A DNA stretch of 6,020 bases from Syntrophomonas sp964422685. Lineage in GTDB: Bacteria; Bacillota; Syntrophomonadia; Syntrophomonadales; Syntrophomonadaceae. The stretch's first letter is position 1. Every line of letters begins with the position of its first letter. The DNA lies in NCBI GenBank assembly GCA_964422685.1, contig CAYRCG010000121.1:1-6020 (forward strand), written 5' to 3'. Positions 5,976 through 6,020 of this stretch are shown piece after piece. Both the position numbers and the translations under genes were made by a program. The notes below the pieces were generated by a model that worked only from the letters and a program-made list of their open reading frames with translations, did not search any database and had not been told where the DNA came from.

Positions 5976-6020
5976 TCTTAATAAACATAAAGATATTGAA
6001 GTTAAATTTGTGGATGGTAG

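Overview
The window reads as chromosomal DNA from a moderate-GC bacterium, most likely a Gram-positive of the Clostridia (Syntrophomonadaceae-like is my impression, not a demonstrated assignment). The hints are very strong purine-rich ribosome binding sites, AT-rich intergenic DNA, two GTG starts and tight gene overlaps. All well-supported genes lie on the minus strand, so transcription runs from high to low coordinates.

Right part (5316-6020): a two-gene toxin-antitoxin module of the HEPT/MNT type. The antitoxin nucleotidyltransferase mntA (5654-5950) comes first and overlaps the HEPN RNase toxin hepT (5316-5657) by the four bases ATGA. Both genes keep their signature motifs: GS-X10-DxD in MntA and R-X4-H-x-Y in HepT.

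Middle (4945-5315): 371 bases with no convincing gene. They hold the promoter and a candidate operator of the regulator gene to the left, two hairpins, a tandem 9-bp repeat, and a plus-strand stretch that looks like a decayed or frameshifted small reading frame (5100-5308).

Left part (194-4944): a compact efflux operon in the order TetR-type regulator (4369-4944), periplasmic-adaptor-like membrane fusion protein (3266-4369) and RND/HAE1 permease (194-3262). Regulator and adaptor overlap by one base (TAATG), and adaptor and permease are 3 bases apart. The regulator probably represses its own operon until a ligand is sensed. Adaptor and permease would form a proton-driven exporter of unknown substrate. 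No outer-membrane channel gene is visible.

Left edge (1-193): after the permease comes another strong ribosome binding site and ATG, opening a frame that runs off the window (1-180, minus). About 14 codons in, the DNA changes abruptly to a GC-rich element (about 68% G+C over bases 1-120) made of consecutive hairpins. It looks like an intergenic repeat or inserted element rather than ordinary coding sequence, so the fourth operon gene may be truncated or spurious.
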